Notes under the pieces: generated by a model
Database searches by the model: none
Seen by the model: the letters and a program-made list of their open reading frames with translations, nothing else
What the model was told of the DNA's origin: nothing
Shown here: positions 11,339 through 26,130 of the stretch, piece after piece
How the letters are laid out: each line of letters begins with the position of its first letter
Position numbering within the stretch: position 1 is the stretch's first letter
Position numbers and translations under genes: made by a program
NCBI GenBank assembly: GCA_000697355.1
Contig: JNEN01000835.1
Coordinates: forward strand, 62,001 to 126,000
Direction: 5' to 3'
DNA: 64,000 nt
Source of the DNA: Syncephalastrum monosporum B8922
Taxonomy: Eukaryota > Mucoromycota > Mucoromycetes > Mucorales > Syncephalastraceae

Positions 11339-14300
11339 ATGGCAGCAGACCTTTCCGACAACGCGTTTATATCCTCTACTGCCACAGCAACGCATGCTAC
11401 GTCACCTTCAACAGTAGCAGCCATAGCGTCTTCGAAAAAGTCGGATTGTACTGCAGAACCAGAAACGGAAACGGAAATAGAAACAGAAATCGAGGTAGGA
11501 CCTAAACTTTGTCTAAATTGTTTATGTCAACAATGGATCCAGAGACAACCTGTGGCTATGCGTGAATCGAAGATCAAAGCAGAGGAGGAACGAAAAGCGC
11601 AACTCAAGTAAGGTGCTGTTCATTAGCACGAGCTTATTTTTGACGTGTATTTGCTCAGGTCTATATCACGCCATCGCGAGGACTTACTAAAGGAGCTCTT
11701 TCTTCTAACTGTCAATCACTGCAACTGTCCTTCTAATGACGACGACGCACGCCTAATGAGTTTCCTCAACAACGACAGCAATGATTTTGATTCGGCGCAA
11801 TGGGATGTATTCCTTCAGCAATATCAGCAACTGGAGTACGTGCCCACAGCGACCATAGGAATAATAAGCGCAGTACGTGCTAACTGCACGAATCATAGAG
11901 AGCCGGTTGATACAAGTTCTCAATGTCCATCGTCCCACACTGCGCATGCTAAAATCACAGAACAACAACGGCAAAATGTGGAGACGACAAAAAGGACAGC
12001 AGGACGACGGACATTGCCGCCTCCTGAAAGAATGGTCACACGTGGTGTCAGTGGCGCCATTCGACATAGAAGTATTGGGGAAATCCTTTCTGGTTTGGAT
12101 GTATGGATGCAGATCAAAACAACACGAAGATATCACTCATAATATATACTATAGCATAATCTGGTCGAACCTACTCCCACACGAAAAGAGAAGCGCTCAT
12201 CACCCTCCCCATCCTCGTCTACGACTTCAAATCGGCCCTCACAGTCACCCGCCCCCGAACGTCTGACCAACGACCGTACCATGGCCTCTTTCATGACTCG
12301 CTATCCAGGTGACAATCACTATCAGCCACAGATCTATAACGGCGTCAAACTACATGATACGCGGTCTGACAAGAGCCCCAACTCTGTCGACTTATTCGCA
12401 TGGTATCTGCAGGCATCTACTCAGCCGTTGTACAAACTCGCCCAGCGCGCCAGTAAAGTTCTTTCAACCCAAGACTGGACGGTATATATACATTCACATA
12501 CTTACCTCTATTGTCATTAATTGTTGTTTGATAGACGGCACGCGAAGAACTCAAAGCCGTCAAAACGATGCAAAAAGTTGAGGCACTGAAGAAAAAAGAT
12601 CAGTGGAGCTTAAGGCAGCACAAGCGTCACAAGGCGCCTCCAAGGCCTAAATCCCATTGGGACTCGCTCCTTGACGAAATGGTAAGGAAAAAACTGTTTA
12701 TTTATCAGCGTATTCATCTTATCTTCTGTTAGCGCTGGATGAGGACGGATTATAAAGAGGAAAGGAGATGGAAGATGGCAATGGCGTACACGATTTCGCG
12801 CGCTGTTATGGAATGGCACGCAACGGACGATAAGTCGGCCATATGCGTCCGAGTAAGTTTGATATTGACAAAAGGAAATATACGCTTACTGAATATATAT
12901 AGGCCTATATCCCTCCTGCCGCCTCTCCACTACTGAGCAGCTCTCCTGTAACCAATACCAGCGGCATACACCAACCAGTCGTGATATCCCCTGATGCTTA
13001 CTCGTTTAAGGGCGATGACGAACTGACCTATAGCAGCCTCCATCACGAACCCCCGCCTTCTCCGCCTAATGACGATCCAGTGCCTACAGAACACGAAAAA
13101 GATTCTACCGACACGCAAGACGAAGTGGCTGAGCCGTCGCTCAACAATGACTCTATTCAGGTGATCCGAAACGCTGTGATGAATTTGGATCCGAATCTGG
13201 CATGTTTTGTGCTCTCCGCAACTGGACCTGATTCCAACTCGCTCTTCTCCGATCTCCTCACGTATGAGCCTCCTAATCCTGCGTACGACGACCCGTACTT
13301 TGATGAGCTTGAGTATGGCCGCATCGTCCCCATCTCCAAGCTGTCCACCTGTAGACCTCCTCTTGTAGGACGAAAGCGGAAGCATACTGGAGATGACGGC
13401 GAATCTCAAGCCTGTGATAACTACGAACTGGCACGCCCCGGTCCGAGTATGTCGCAAATGAACGGTTTATTCGAGCTCTACTGATGAAACGCCGTGTCTT
13501 CTTAGATCTATTTACACCTCGAAAGGCAAGGGACCCAATGCCGTCTCAACCGCGTGTACCACAGTCGACAAATCGGAAGTTTGAGTTTGCCTGGAGCGAG
13601 GAGGACGACATCTGTCTGATCCAGTTGATACAGGAGTATCACTTCAATTGGGATCTAGTATGCGACGGCATTAACGCCTTGCGAGGTCACTTTACCAAAG
13701 TGGATCGGACACCTCGCGAGTGCTATGAGCGATGGAAAGATGGTAACCTTACGAGCGTAACAGGCCAGATCAATCCCAGTACGTATAAGACGGCACCCTT
13801 GAACTTTGAGGAATGCTCATACCGTCATTTTCCAGCCTACATTGCCAAATTGAAGCGAGGTACTTCGAAAAGAGAAGGACAGGTCAAGGGATCTACGACT
13901 CGCAGGCGGCAGCGTCAGTACAATGTTTTTGAAGCAATCAAACGCAGCCAGAGAAAACGCGATGAGGTGCAAAAACAATTATGTATGCCATTCGAGACAT
14001 TGCTACCTATATGTAAGGCTGACAATCTACTGCAGTGCCGCACCCAAAGTCTACGATAGAAAGACATGGTTTTGACGCCACCGGTAATCGACTTCCGACG
14101 GTTATGGATCTTAGCGCCCTGAAACATCAGCGTGAAAGGCAGATGGCACAGTTTCTTATGGAGCAAAGGCACCTATCCACCACTGTTGGCTTGAACGGAC
14201 CACTCCCAGGCTTTAGTGTAAGTGCAGTCGAACAAAACTCAAGCCAAGGGTCCTTAACAAGAGTTTCTAGGGTCTATCTCGACCGCCCGTCCTTCCTGCT

Positions 14301-15172
14301 GTAACTTTACCTGCTTCCAGACCCTCCCGAGATGCAGTGGCACACTCTTCCTCTCCTTCACCCTCGCCCTCACACCAACTTTCTCCACAGCATGCGGCGG
14401 CTGCTACTGCGGCGGCTGCAGCCGCTTTCAACAGATACCCCACTGCCGCACAGCTTCAGTTCTTGCGACAGCAGCAAGTAGCTATGCTAAGCGCACAACA
14501 ACAGCAGCAACGGCAGCAACAACAACCACAGATACAGACACAAACACAAACACAGACGCAGCGGTCGGCAGTCTCTTCGGCAAGGCCGATAGTCAATGCT
14601 TCGATACAAACAACACCCGTTGTACAACAGACCCAGCAGTCCGTCACAGCTTTACCGATCGCTGTGCAACCACAGGCACCTCCACAATCGACTGCACCGG
14701 TTCCTGCACCTGGATTGCACCAACAGCAACAGCAACAGTCTGCACTGACAAATGAAGCTATTCAAGCGAATCCGCTCGCTTTTGCTGTACGCCTGATGCA
14801 GTTAGGATACCCGATACAGCAACAGCTCTCGTCCCAACAGCAGCAACAATTGCAGCGTTACATCACTCAAATCCAAACGCAGGCCCAGATTCACGCTCAA
14901 GCACAGGCTCAAGCACAGGCGCAGGCTCAGACACAGGTTCAAGCACAGGCGCACGTTCAAAGTCAAACGCGACAGCTGAACGCCAGTCAAAGTAACGTGA
15001 ACCCGATCCAACCACAGTCAACCGTGGGTACTTCTACTTCTCAAGACCCGGCAGCAAATCTATCACAGCAAGCGGAATTTCAGCAACGATTTCAGCAGGC
15101 TGCACGGATACAGCAGCAGATCATCCAAATGCAGCTCGCACAACAGCAACAACAGCAAAAGCAAAAGCAACA

Positions 15173-15209
<37 letters not shown>

Positions 15210-15263
15210 CAATCTCGAGATTCTTCTGAACCCGTCGAATCAACAAAACGCTCTAGCTCTTAA
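11339..15263 (+). CDS. VID21: Chromatin modification-related protein VID21/EAF1 (HSA-SANT, NuA4 scaffold)
   Basis: Rebuilt as join(11339..11607, 11659..11835, 11899..12100, 12155..12481, 12535..12681, 12733..12852, 12903..13446, 13506..13982, 14036..14217, 14271..15263), 1145 residues, all phases consistent. Order: an acidic N-terminus; the motif ERMVTRGVSGAIRHRSIGEI typical of Vid21; an HSA domain around residues 360-400 (SHWDSLLDEM, then MRTDYKEERRWKMAMAY), which binds actin-related proteins; a SANT/Myb domain near residues 625-680 (FEFAWSEEDDICLIQLIQEY ... RTPRECYERW); then a Gln-rich tail of about 300 residues with a long CAG/CAA tract. In yeast Eaf1 is the platform of the NuA4 histone acetyltransferase. 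The 63-nt intron 11836-11898 has no in-frame stop, so its retention would still give a protein. It converges on calcineurin with a 78-bp gap. Confidence 0.9.
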
Positions 15264-15341
15264 TGACTGAATGCGAATGCTGTTATTTTGTCAATATGAA
15301 AGAAATGCTGAACTGCTATATACATGTTGTGAACCGGCTCA

Positions 15342-17280
15342 CTACATGGGTGGTACTTTGGGAGCACGTTTCTGCTGATCATCATCATTGGGGGAAGCAA
15401 TAGCTTCTGCAATCCGTTCGACGCTCTGGTCCTTTTGTTCCACAGCGTTCTTGATTTTGGTGTTGGTAGCTTGCTGCTGAGCCGCCCCTTTGGATAATCG
15501 TGTCGTCGGAGGGAGTCGCTCGTTTTCAATATCGGATTGCTTTGCTTCTTCAAACGACGTAATGGCTTTATACAAAATGAATACAATCATATCAGTCCGA
15601 GATACATTCCACCAATATCGACTGAACATTACCATCACGGATGCCTTCTGACCCTAATGCGAGAGTACCGGTCGGTAACTTGCCCTTTCCGGAAAGATTT
15701 TTGAACTCATGCACAAGCTCAGCGTTCTCACGCAAAACACTACAGGCGCGAGACATGCGACCAACTGCACGAATCTTGCTCTTGATGATATGTCGTCGAT
15801 GCTCCAATTCAAGGTCGGGTGAAACGCGTCGGCCAATCGGTGAAGTGGGTCGCATTTCTTCTCCTTGTGGAGCCTGTGCTAGCTCCTCTTGTGAACAGAT
15901 GTTTAAGATAGCCAAGAGCATTGACGTAACTATCAACAAAGGCTGTCTGGTTAGGAGTCTATTTTTGTAACCAAGCACCGTTCACTTACTTTTTTCACCC
16001 ACAAAAGGCAAGCTCCAATCAAAAACATTCATAAAATTAGGCAGCCAGTATGGATGTGGACTCGAGTTGAATTGGCGAATGTTGAGCACATTCTTGTCAT
16101 AGCGCAGGACAGCAGCTTTGTTGTTGTACACATCGATATAATTGGGTGCAGAGAATATAGTCATGAGTGCTGGGAAGCCGGTCGTCTTGCTCTTGCGGTA
16201 CATGCGGTATCCATTGGCTTGGGCCTCATGAGCACGAATGACGGAAAGGAGGTGATTCTTATCCAAAAAGTGGCATGTGGCTTTGTAGCTGAAAAAGTAA
16301 GAGCATCCTCGCACATTGTTGTGGTCAAATTTGGGGTTATGTTCGGCGTCAAAGTCTTCAAAAGGGTCAGCCCAAAGAAGATCGCACATGAGTCCGCTCG
16401 TGGGAGTTTCTCGGAACCGATCCAGCTAAATGGTGTTAGCACCAAAGGTCATTAAATCAGTCGCCATTACCTGTTCAATATCTTTGAGCGTCTTAAGTTC
16501 GGGTGATAAACCACCATGCATACAGAGGAACTGGTCGTTCACGACAGCTGCCAACGGAAGGCAGTCGAAGCACTCCATAGCGGTGTCATACACGAGTTTC
16601 GAATACTTGTGCTGACCTAAGTTGCAATATTAGTTTCAGCCACCATTCTTCAAAAAATAAACTCACATTCCATTTTAAAAGTAAAGTAATCTGTAAGATG
16701 ACGACATTCATGGTTACCCCGCAGCAGGAAAAAAGAGTTGGGGTATGTGAGTTTGTGAGCCCACATATACAGGAGCACTTCAATGCTAAAATAGCCTCTG
16801 TCGACGTAATCACCCAGAAACAGATACCGCGTGACTTCAGGGTTGCCGCCCACGTCAAAAAGCTTAAGTAAATCATAGAATTGACCATGGATATCGCCGC
16901 ATATGGTGATGGGTGCCGGTACACGTAACAGCGTGGGCTCGGATCGTAAAATCACTTGCACTGAACGTAGAATTTTCAGCGCCTGATCTTCTGTGAGCCG
17001 ACCTTCGTGCGTAAAATGTTCTTTCAAGAAGTCGAGATTAGGGCAACCAGGGCGTTCTTTGGACCAAAGCTCTTCGTCCGTCGGTTTACGGGTAGCGGGT
17101 GGTTCGACAGCTGATGTAAAACAAACATAACAAAGAGACGTTTAATGCCCCATGTTTAAAACTCCTTGCTTTTTATCTAAAGATATAATTACCGGTGTCG
17201 AGACGACGTAGTGTGCTCACGATGCGGCCATCGTCCATCCTATACTCGCTAAAATCACGTATCTGCTGTTTACTGGCCAT
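15342..17280 (-). CDS. cnaA: Calcineurin catalytic subunit A (protein phosphatase 2B)
   Basis: Rebuilt as complement(join(15342..15565, 15633..15929, 15990..16425, 16471..16616, 16667..17110, 17193..17280)), 544 residues. The PPP-family metallophosphatase core is complete: GDIHG, GDYVDRG, RGNHE, and SAPNY followed by the calcineurin-type loop. Then come the calcineurin-B-binding helix ([15 protein letters not shown] and on), the calmodulin-binding region ([20 protein letters not shown]) and a C-terminal autoinhibitory-like segment ([19 protein letters not shown] ... [10 protein letters not shown]). It is the Ca2+/calmodulin-dependent Ser/Thr phosphatase of stress signalling and the target of FK506 and cyclosporin via immunophilins; in Mucorales it also governs the yeast-hyphal switch (established knowledge, not visible here). 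Confidence 0.96.
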
Positions 17281-17807
17281 TTTTGTGAGATGGGGATGGG
17301 GAAGACGAGTGCGGAGGCGAAAGGCAGGAAGCACGTCTGAGATCGCGACCGAAAATATGAGGCATAGGCCGGGTGAAACCGCTGCAACTGAGCCCACGCC
17401 ACCAGCAGTATAAACCCTTGAGGTCGAGTTGTTCTGAGTGTATTTATTCATATACGTAGAGCACTGACAAAAGAAATGCCATGGACGAGCTCTTGCAGTC
17501 CATATGTGCGACTTCTTCGTGCATCAAGTTCAAGCTTCCCCGGACGTGCGTGATAAATGAGTTTTTCACGGCGGAGAGTGTAAAGGACTACTTGCAAAAG
17601 ATGACTTGTATAATGCGTACATCCACCATATGATAAAGTATGTGCAGTCTCAACTTAACATACTGCCAGCATCTTCGTGATATTACGTAATACCTCAAGG
17701 TGCTACGTAATACCGCTTAATTAAGCGTTATAGATGGGTAATAGAACCAAATTTTGGTATATCGTCAATCATTACGTTACAAGCTCTCATATGATACGTG
17801 ATACGGG
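17281..17807. other. Intergenic region upstream of calcineurin
   Basis: Contains a 51-codon open frame on the plus strand from 17481 (starts MDELLQSICATSS) that I cannot support as a gene. Near 17690-17730 are two copies of TACGTAATACC and the palindrome CGCTTAATTAAGCG. No RNA gene is seen. Confidence 0.4.
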
Positions 17808-18612
17808 ATGTTTTCAACTTTCGATAATATCTCCACATTCGAAATTGTAGGCGAAGAAAACGGGCTAAGAAGCGATGGAACAGTCATTATGCGCGAAATC
17901 ATTTTTATCGTATGTACACTGATGAACTGCCGATGTGCGCATCTTCCTCCTTTTTCATTGGGTAGACAATGCGTATATACCCGAAGTCAATGGAATTTCA
18001 GGGTGAAGATGTCATCCAAGCATTCTTCATGGAAAAAATGATGAGTATGTTAATTGGATCGTATCCCTGATTGGTAAACAGAACCCGGGCACCTCGAAAA
18101 AACACAATAAACACTGGGATACCTTGAACAATTTGCACCTTGGAAGGTTTCCTTTTCTCTGTGAACATGAATCCAAGGGGTATACTCATATAGTATCGAC
18201 TAAGAGAGGGTAACATCCGCCCGTAGATATACTCATAAATCACTCTTACGACTAACAAAAAGCCGACCACTATCTACAAGAACAGGATAAGATAAGGTGG
18301 TGGAAACGTTCCACCAATCAAGAACGTATCAGCTCGCGTGGTTCATGTCTCAGCTCAGTTCGCGCCAAGGCTGCTGCTGCATGCAGGCAACACGAAGAAA
18401 AAAAGCCTCTCAAGGTACAGCATCTTTGGGTGGGCTGGGAATCCCCATTGGGAAAAAAGGGAAAGGCAAGCGCAGCGCCAATAAGAGATTCGCACGGTCG
18501 CCAAATCAAGTATCATCGTTTCGCTGGGTCACAAGAATTTACAAATGCCGAAGCAGCGATAACAAATCAAAAGTGGAGAAAGTACTTGAGTCATGTTCCC
18601 TTCGAACAGTAA
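17808..18612 (+). pseudogene. Unresolved or decayed multi-exon gene, unknown product
   Basis: Several blocks look coding. 17808..17909 (34 codons, starts MFSTFDNISTFEIVGEE) splices in frame via GTATGT...GGGTAG to 17966..18044 (MRIYPKSMEFQGEDVIQAFF). A block near 18045-18205 reads WDTLNNLHLGRFPFLCEHES, and a long final block 18263..18612 reads DHYLQEQDKIRWWKRS to the stop after WRKYLSHVPFEQ. The middle block does not join either neighbour in phase with any splice pair I can find. That suggests frameshift decay, or a wrong model. I recognise no domain. A TATA box and the next gene follow on the same strand. Confidence 0.4.
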
Positions 18613-18882
18613 GACGCTTCCAATTTAGGCTCAGCATCCGAAGGGTGATCGTGCGAAATAAATTGTGACCTAAACAAGTGTGAGAAAACTTTATCTTGTG
18701 TGAAAGCTCGTTCTGGTAGTTACGCGAGTACAGGGAAAGGATCGTAACAGGCCTCCGGGTATCAGCAAGAGGTAAAAAATAGATATCTTACGGGATCGTT
18801 CCACGATCATTGCGAACCATACAAAGAAAAGTATCTTTTACGAATTGAGAACCCGCCCTTTTCTCTCATTTTTCCATGACAG

Positions 18883-18890
18883 TATAAAAG
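18883..18890 (+). promoter_or_regulatory. TATA box of the AAAP transporter
   Basis: TATAAAAG lies about 70 bp before the ATG at 18955. The first exon was chosen partly because of this spacing. Confidence 0.5.
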
Positions 18891-18954
18891 CTATAGCTGA
18901 GAAAAGATGTACCCGATTCTTTTTTTCCCTCGTACATACATCACATAGCTTTTT

Positions 18955-20409
18955 ATGACATCTATAAGTGAGAAAAAGGACTTCTCGTCTGTCCATGGAA
19001 GCTCCATACAAGAAGTCTGCAGTGGTAAATAAAAACACAAGATAAGATAACTGTATATCATGTGCTCATACTTATTTCGATTTTGTCATTGTTAAACAAA
19101 GAACACGAATATGACTACAAAAGCGAGCTAAACAATGGCGACGTCGACCGCAGCAATGGTGGATCTTGGCAGCTCGCCTACTTCAATGTCGTCTGTGTGA
19201 TCGCTGGTACCGGTACACTCGGTTTGCCTTTTGCCCTTAAGCAGGGTGGCTGGATCGGTCTCCTGATTTTGTTCCTTGCGTGGACTATGTCCACTGTAAG
19301 TAAAAGATTTTCCCGAACGACCCTTCGCTTCTTGATTTGACATTAATTTTTTTTCTACCTTTCAGTATACCGCCATTATTTTGATCCGATGCTTGTACGT
19401 ACGAGGACCCCGTCTGATGACCTATAAAGACGTTGCCAACGCTGCATTCGGTGTCGTGGGTGGCTGGCTCACCTTCTTCTTCAACGCCTGGATTTTGCTC
19501 GGCGCCCCCATCCTGTACATGGTCCTTTCCGGCCAGAATCTCAATACCTTGTGTGCAGGCACTGCCGGTGAAATTGGCGACACTCCATGGATCATTATCT
19601 CCTGCGCCATCGTTGCTATTCCGTTTATTCTTGTCAAGAACATGAAGGAGGTCGCCTGGATGAGCGCTTTTGGAGCTCTCGCAACACTCGTTACAGTTCT
19701 GATTGTTTTGGTGGTTGCGTGCATCGACGAGAAGAATTTGCACAACATCGAGCACGATCCAGTAATCTGGGACCAATTCCCTATTGCTCTCAGCACCATC
19801 TCATTCAGTTTTGGCGGTAACGTTGTCTACCCGCACGTCGAAGCATCTCTCAAGAAGCGCAGCGACTGGCCCAAGGTTGCTAGCTTTGGCCTCGGCACAT
19901 GCGCCTTGATGTACTTTTTGACCGCTGTTCCGGGCTATTACATCTACGGCACTACCGTCGAGAGCCCGATCTACAACAGCCTGCCGCGTGGTGTCCCCAG
20001 AATCATCGCCACCGTTTTGATGACCATCCACGTTATTATGGCTGCACCTATCCTTGTTACGTCGCTCGCTCTCGATCTCGAAAAGATGATGAACGTCACG
20101 GTTGAACGTTTCGGTCGTATCGTCGAATTCTTGATCCGTGCCGCTATGCGTATTGTTATCATCGTTATTGTCGGCGTCGTCGCATGCACCGTACCTCACT
20201 TCGACGCTCTTATGAGCTTGATCGGTTCCTTTGCCAACTGCGCCCTCATTCTCATCTTCCCGGTCCTGTTCTACCTCAAACTCACTGGTTTCCGCAACAA
20301 GCCTATTTATGAGCTCGCCTGGTGTGCCCTCATTGTCCTTTTGGGTATCGTTGGTCTTATTTTCGGCACCATCGATGCTATCAAGACTCTTATTTCAGAT
20401 TTCCAGTAG
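18955..20409 (+). CDS. Amino acid transporter, AAAP family (Aa_trans)
   Basis: Rebuilt as join(18955..19024, 19102..19295, 19366..20409), about 435 residues. The first exon (start MTSISEKKDFSSVHGSS) is inferred: the main frame has no ATG, and only this upstream ATG joins it in phase. The family signature follows a hydrophilic N-terminus of about 45 residues: LAYFNVVCVIAGTGTLGLPF, then GGWIGLLILFLAW and roughly ten further hydrophobic helices. The sequence is 11-TM-like and resembles vacuolar Avt-type and neutral amino-acid/proton symporters. Substrate and membrane (plasma or vacuolar) cannot be told. The tail is short (KTLISDFQ). The 3' flank contains an imperfect duplication listed separately. 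Confidence 0.9.
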
Positions 20410-20486
20410 TCTAGTTGCTTTTTGTGTACATACTTATCATTATATTTTCTCACCTTTCCGTTTTGTAATATTGTCATACCCAATAA

Positions 20487-20720
20487 CATGCATCATAGAA
20501 GAACTGTACTATTAAACGTCTGTGTTATGCTGTATTTCTAGAGAGCAAGAGGAAACAAAAAGCCGAGACATGGGGTGGGATAATGCGTTGTCGTACGGTT
20601 TCCGTCTTGCAAAAAAGGAGAAACACTTGATAGCATGCATCACAAAAAACTGTACTAGTAAAAGTCTATTTCATGTTGTATTGCAGTAAGAACCAAAAGG
20701 AGAAAACGAGAGAGAAGACA
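20487..20720. repeat. Imperfect direct repeat in the AAAP/DED1 convergent spacer
   Basis: A block starting at about 20487 (CATGCATCATAGAAGAACTG) recurs from about 20633 (CATGCATCACAAAAAACTG). Similarity goes on through ACTGTACTA, GT(C/T)TRT..TATG/CATGTTGTATT and the purine-rich AG-AAACAAAAAG segment to GAGACATG/AAGACATG. Copies are about 85 bp and 146 bp apart. It lies in the 3' flanks of two converging genes, so it probably arose by local duplication of an untranslated end. Confidence 0.6.
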
Positions 20721-20827
20721 TGAGATGTGAGGGGAGAATATGCGCTAGGAAAGGAAAAAAAATTTCGTTTGAAAAAGGGAGAAAAAGTTTTGCTGAGAGC
20801 GCGTGCACCCCATGACCATATTTCTGC

Positions 20828-23221
<2,394 letters not shown>

Positions 23222-24267
23222 TATATGTTAAAGAACCAATATAAAAAGGAAAGTTGGCCTTTTTTTCTTTATAAAAAATTATTTTTCATTGGACGACTGG
23301 CCGTCACAGCCGACGCACCTGATTTGGTGGCAAAGCAATGTTTTTGTGCATATCACACCTATCATATCGAGACATGATGCACTGCTTCCATATGCACTGT
23401 TTCATTTACATAATACTTTTTTGTATCTATCGTACTTTTTTTTTCTTTTTTGATGCTCCCTAACACATGAGGGCGTCCTTTCTTTCAAAATACCTCATCT
23501 TTCCTTCGTACCATTTGAATATATTTAACGAAATAAGGTCCGAACCGAGAGCGGCTGAGCCCAATCAAAATAATATAGCTCCAGAACTTATACTCGAAAA
23601 TTATTCACCGAAAAGGAGGATTTCATACGTCACTCCGGGGGAGTGACCTAAAAACTACAAACAAACTTGTCCGCTGAAAGAAAGGAAGTTTGAGGCCTTC
23701 TATGTGCTGATTTACACCCTTTACCACAATGCGCCGTGTACCTGTCAAAAAGGAGTCAAGGACTCACCCAACCAGTGCGGTAGCTACCGAATCGACTGTG
23801 AAACTCAAAGAATAAGGGCGACTCCCGGGATAGCTATGGTGCGCAGCATAAATCATAACCACACACGAAGCCGTTCTTGTCACGGAACTCCACCAATCAA
23901 GTGTGACGTAATATGATATACTTATCCCTTATAATGTCACGAAGTCATCGCGGTGCCATCGTTGACATATATTAGAAACCGCGTGCCATTAAAACAAGGT
24001 TGCGAGTTTCTCCCAAGAAACAGACAAACGACTGATAGCGATGTCGATACGCGGTGACTTATTTGGTACGCAAACCGCAGATAGCTGATAGGAAGGCTAC
24101 TCTACAGTACAGTAGTAGTAAATACGTAGCCCGGGAAATTCATTCGGGAAATGCTTAATGATATAAACGGGGGAGGAAGGAGGAGAGAACGAGCCATCTC
24201 ACAACATACAGCCCGCAGAAGTTGTACGCATATTTAAACTATCACCAACTTTTATCACGCATCATTT
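23222..24267. other. Intergenic region, 1.0 kb
   Basis: Upstream of DED1 on one side and of the small gene at 24268 on the other. Short open frames (for example 23704-23916) show no coding signs. AT-rich with no clear repeat beyond short CAGTA runs near 24100. Confidence 0.5.
24162..24167 (+). promoter_or_regulatory. TATA box before the small gene at 24268
   Basis: TATAAA lies 106 bp before the ATG, followed by a purine stretch and an A/C-rich leader. This layout matches the strong promoter of the gene at 6927. Confidence 0.45.
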
Positions 24268-24514
24268 ATGCCCGAGATCCATACAGATGATACCTGTGCA
24301 GAGTACGAGAAGCAAAAACTTGAGCAAAAGCATGTTAATTCTACGGAATTGGGGAAGTACAAGGATGGGGAAGTGCACAGGTAAGGACAGTGGAAAATAT
24401 ATCTTCTTCTGATGTTTATACTGCATTTGGAATCAGTCAGTTAGGCCTCTGTGCAAGCATGCGACAGCATGTTTTGAGCGGGAGGATTGTCATCCGAAAA
24501 ATCGCCTAGCTTAA
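24268..24514 (+). CDS. Possible 60-residue two-exon gene or truncated gene start
   Basis: join(24268..24380, 24445..24514). Exon 1 starts MPEIHTDDTCAEYEKQKLEQ and ends in GKYKDGEVHR at a GTAAGG donor; exon 2 begins after TTAG and reads PLCKHATACFERED before a stop. The strong promoter-like context (TATA box, leader) and a clean splice pair argue for transcription. The N-terminus looks like the charged cytosolic start of a fungal membrane permease, and about 1.6 kb without genes follows, so this may be the surviving 5' end of a lost transporter gene. That is inference; no domain is recognised. Confidence 0.4.
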
Positions 24515-26130
24515 TTTCTGGTTTGTGCCTCAATCGAGTTGAGCTGGTCTTTCAGATAATGGACACACATATCGTTACAGCAATCCTTCTTCTGCAGAGA
24601 GCTGGACATGTGAAAATATTCATACTTCTAACTTTTAAGTATATCATTCAATGTTTAAGCAGGACCAAAGATGCAAGAGACGCCGTATTATTATACGTCG
24701 TCAGTGTATGCTATTACCAAAGAGCAATCTAAGCATAGACGGTGACCGTTCTTCCCTTGCGTATACACATATAACATAGGAAAGGATGGTGGATATCTTA
24801 TATACTGCTATTCTCTCGTTTTGCAAGCATATAAGAGACTCATTGACTATAGAACGTTGGCGATTGTGGATAAAAGTAGCTCTCTAGAAATAATGAACCC
24901 CATCAAGTGCATCTTAAAACTAGTCAGAAGAGCAGCTGATCTGAAAAGCAGAGTGGCACTGGGTATCATAAAGAGGTGCATGGTTCTTTGATTCAGCATC
25001 CGATAGATACATATTGGTCGTGAGAACAGCATGTAACGGCCATGGTTTGCGAGCTCGATGGATATCGTGGTAGCTATTTCTCTCAGGCTCGGAATGTCCG
25101 TGGGTAAGCTGATCTATGTTATCAGCAGGCTCCTTCCTGCCTTTCCTTGTGTAGCCTTCCGATGGGTATTGTTCGGATGCAGCTGGTCAAACCCAGATCT
25201 CGGACTCACAGCTTGTGTGACGTTGTTCAACCAGACCAACCTTAAAAGCAAACGTTGTATCTGGAATGTTTGAGACGTATTGATAACCATACAGTGGTCG
25301 CTCACGATGCTGATATAGAGATCACATAGGCATCCACTATCACCATCCCCAAAAGGAAAAAAGTGCTGAAATGGAACAACTTCTTTTTCCCTTACACGGA
25401 ACGTACTCCTGCAAGAAAGACCTGACAGTTACCTCCTTCTGCGCGATGTACTTGCATATTTGATCTGCTGTTGGATTCATCCGGAATCGCGATGCTACTT
25501 GATACAACGTTACTAAATAATGTATGCGTCATTGGCGGTGTTTACCACCGAATTATGCGACACGATAGAAAAGCATCAGGTCTTACAACCATTTGCGAAG
25601 GAGGTTCTCTCTTTTTTATATGTACGAATATTTTCGTGCAGCTTCTATTTTGTTTCCATAGTTGCATAAAACTGGACAGGTCATAGCGTCTTACTTTGCA
25701 TAATGAAGAAAGGAGAACGATGGTGGCAATCGTAAATCCAATTTGAGCTATAATGGACTGAAATGGAAATACAGATCCCTATGTGTCCACATGTCGACCT
25801 TCTTGTATAACTCTGAAAGGAGAATTGTCTTTTCCGCCAAGGAGAAAAGAGGCAGGCTAGAGTGGGACACAGCACGATACGATACTTACACAAGAATTTT
25901 TTTTACCAAGTGAAGAAATGGTTCAACCACTTATCATATCAGCTATACGGCCGACAAAAGCACTGGTCATTCTGTTCCATTACACACGGAGTCGACCGAC
26001 GTTTAAAAGGCCAAACTCTGCGCAAGGCTTCTTGTTCTCTTTCATTAGCTTCTCTCTACTTTCTCATATTTTTATCTCTCCTGTTCACTGACCTACCAGA
26101 CAGGCGGTTGTCTTGAGCATAGTAGTAGCT
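24515..26130. other. Intergenic region, 1.6 kb
   Basis: No coding stretch longer than about 80 codons and none that splices. No transporter signature was found that would complete the gene start at 24268. The final 130 bp are pyrimidine-rich, as in a leader for the OPT gene. Confidence 0.45.

Noticed and set aside
11032..11505. A 157-codon open frame overlapping the VID21 start
   Set aside because: Low complexity from the pyrimidine-rich leader and an out-of-frame copy of VID21 exon 1.
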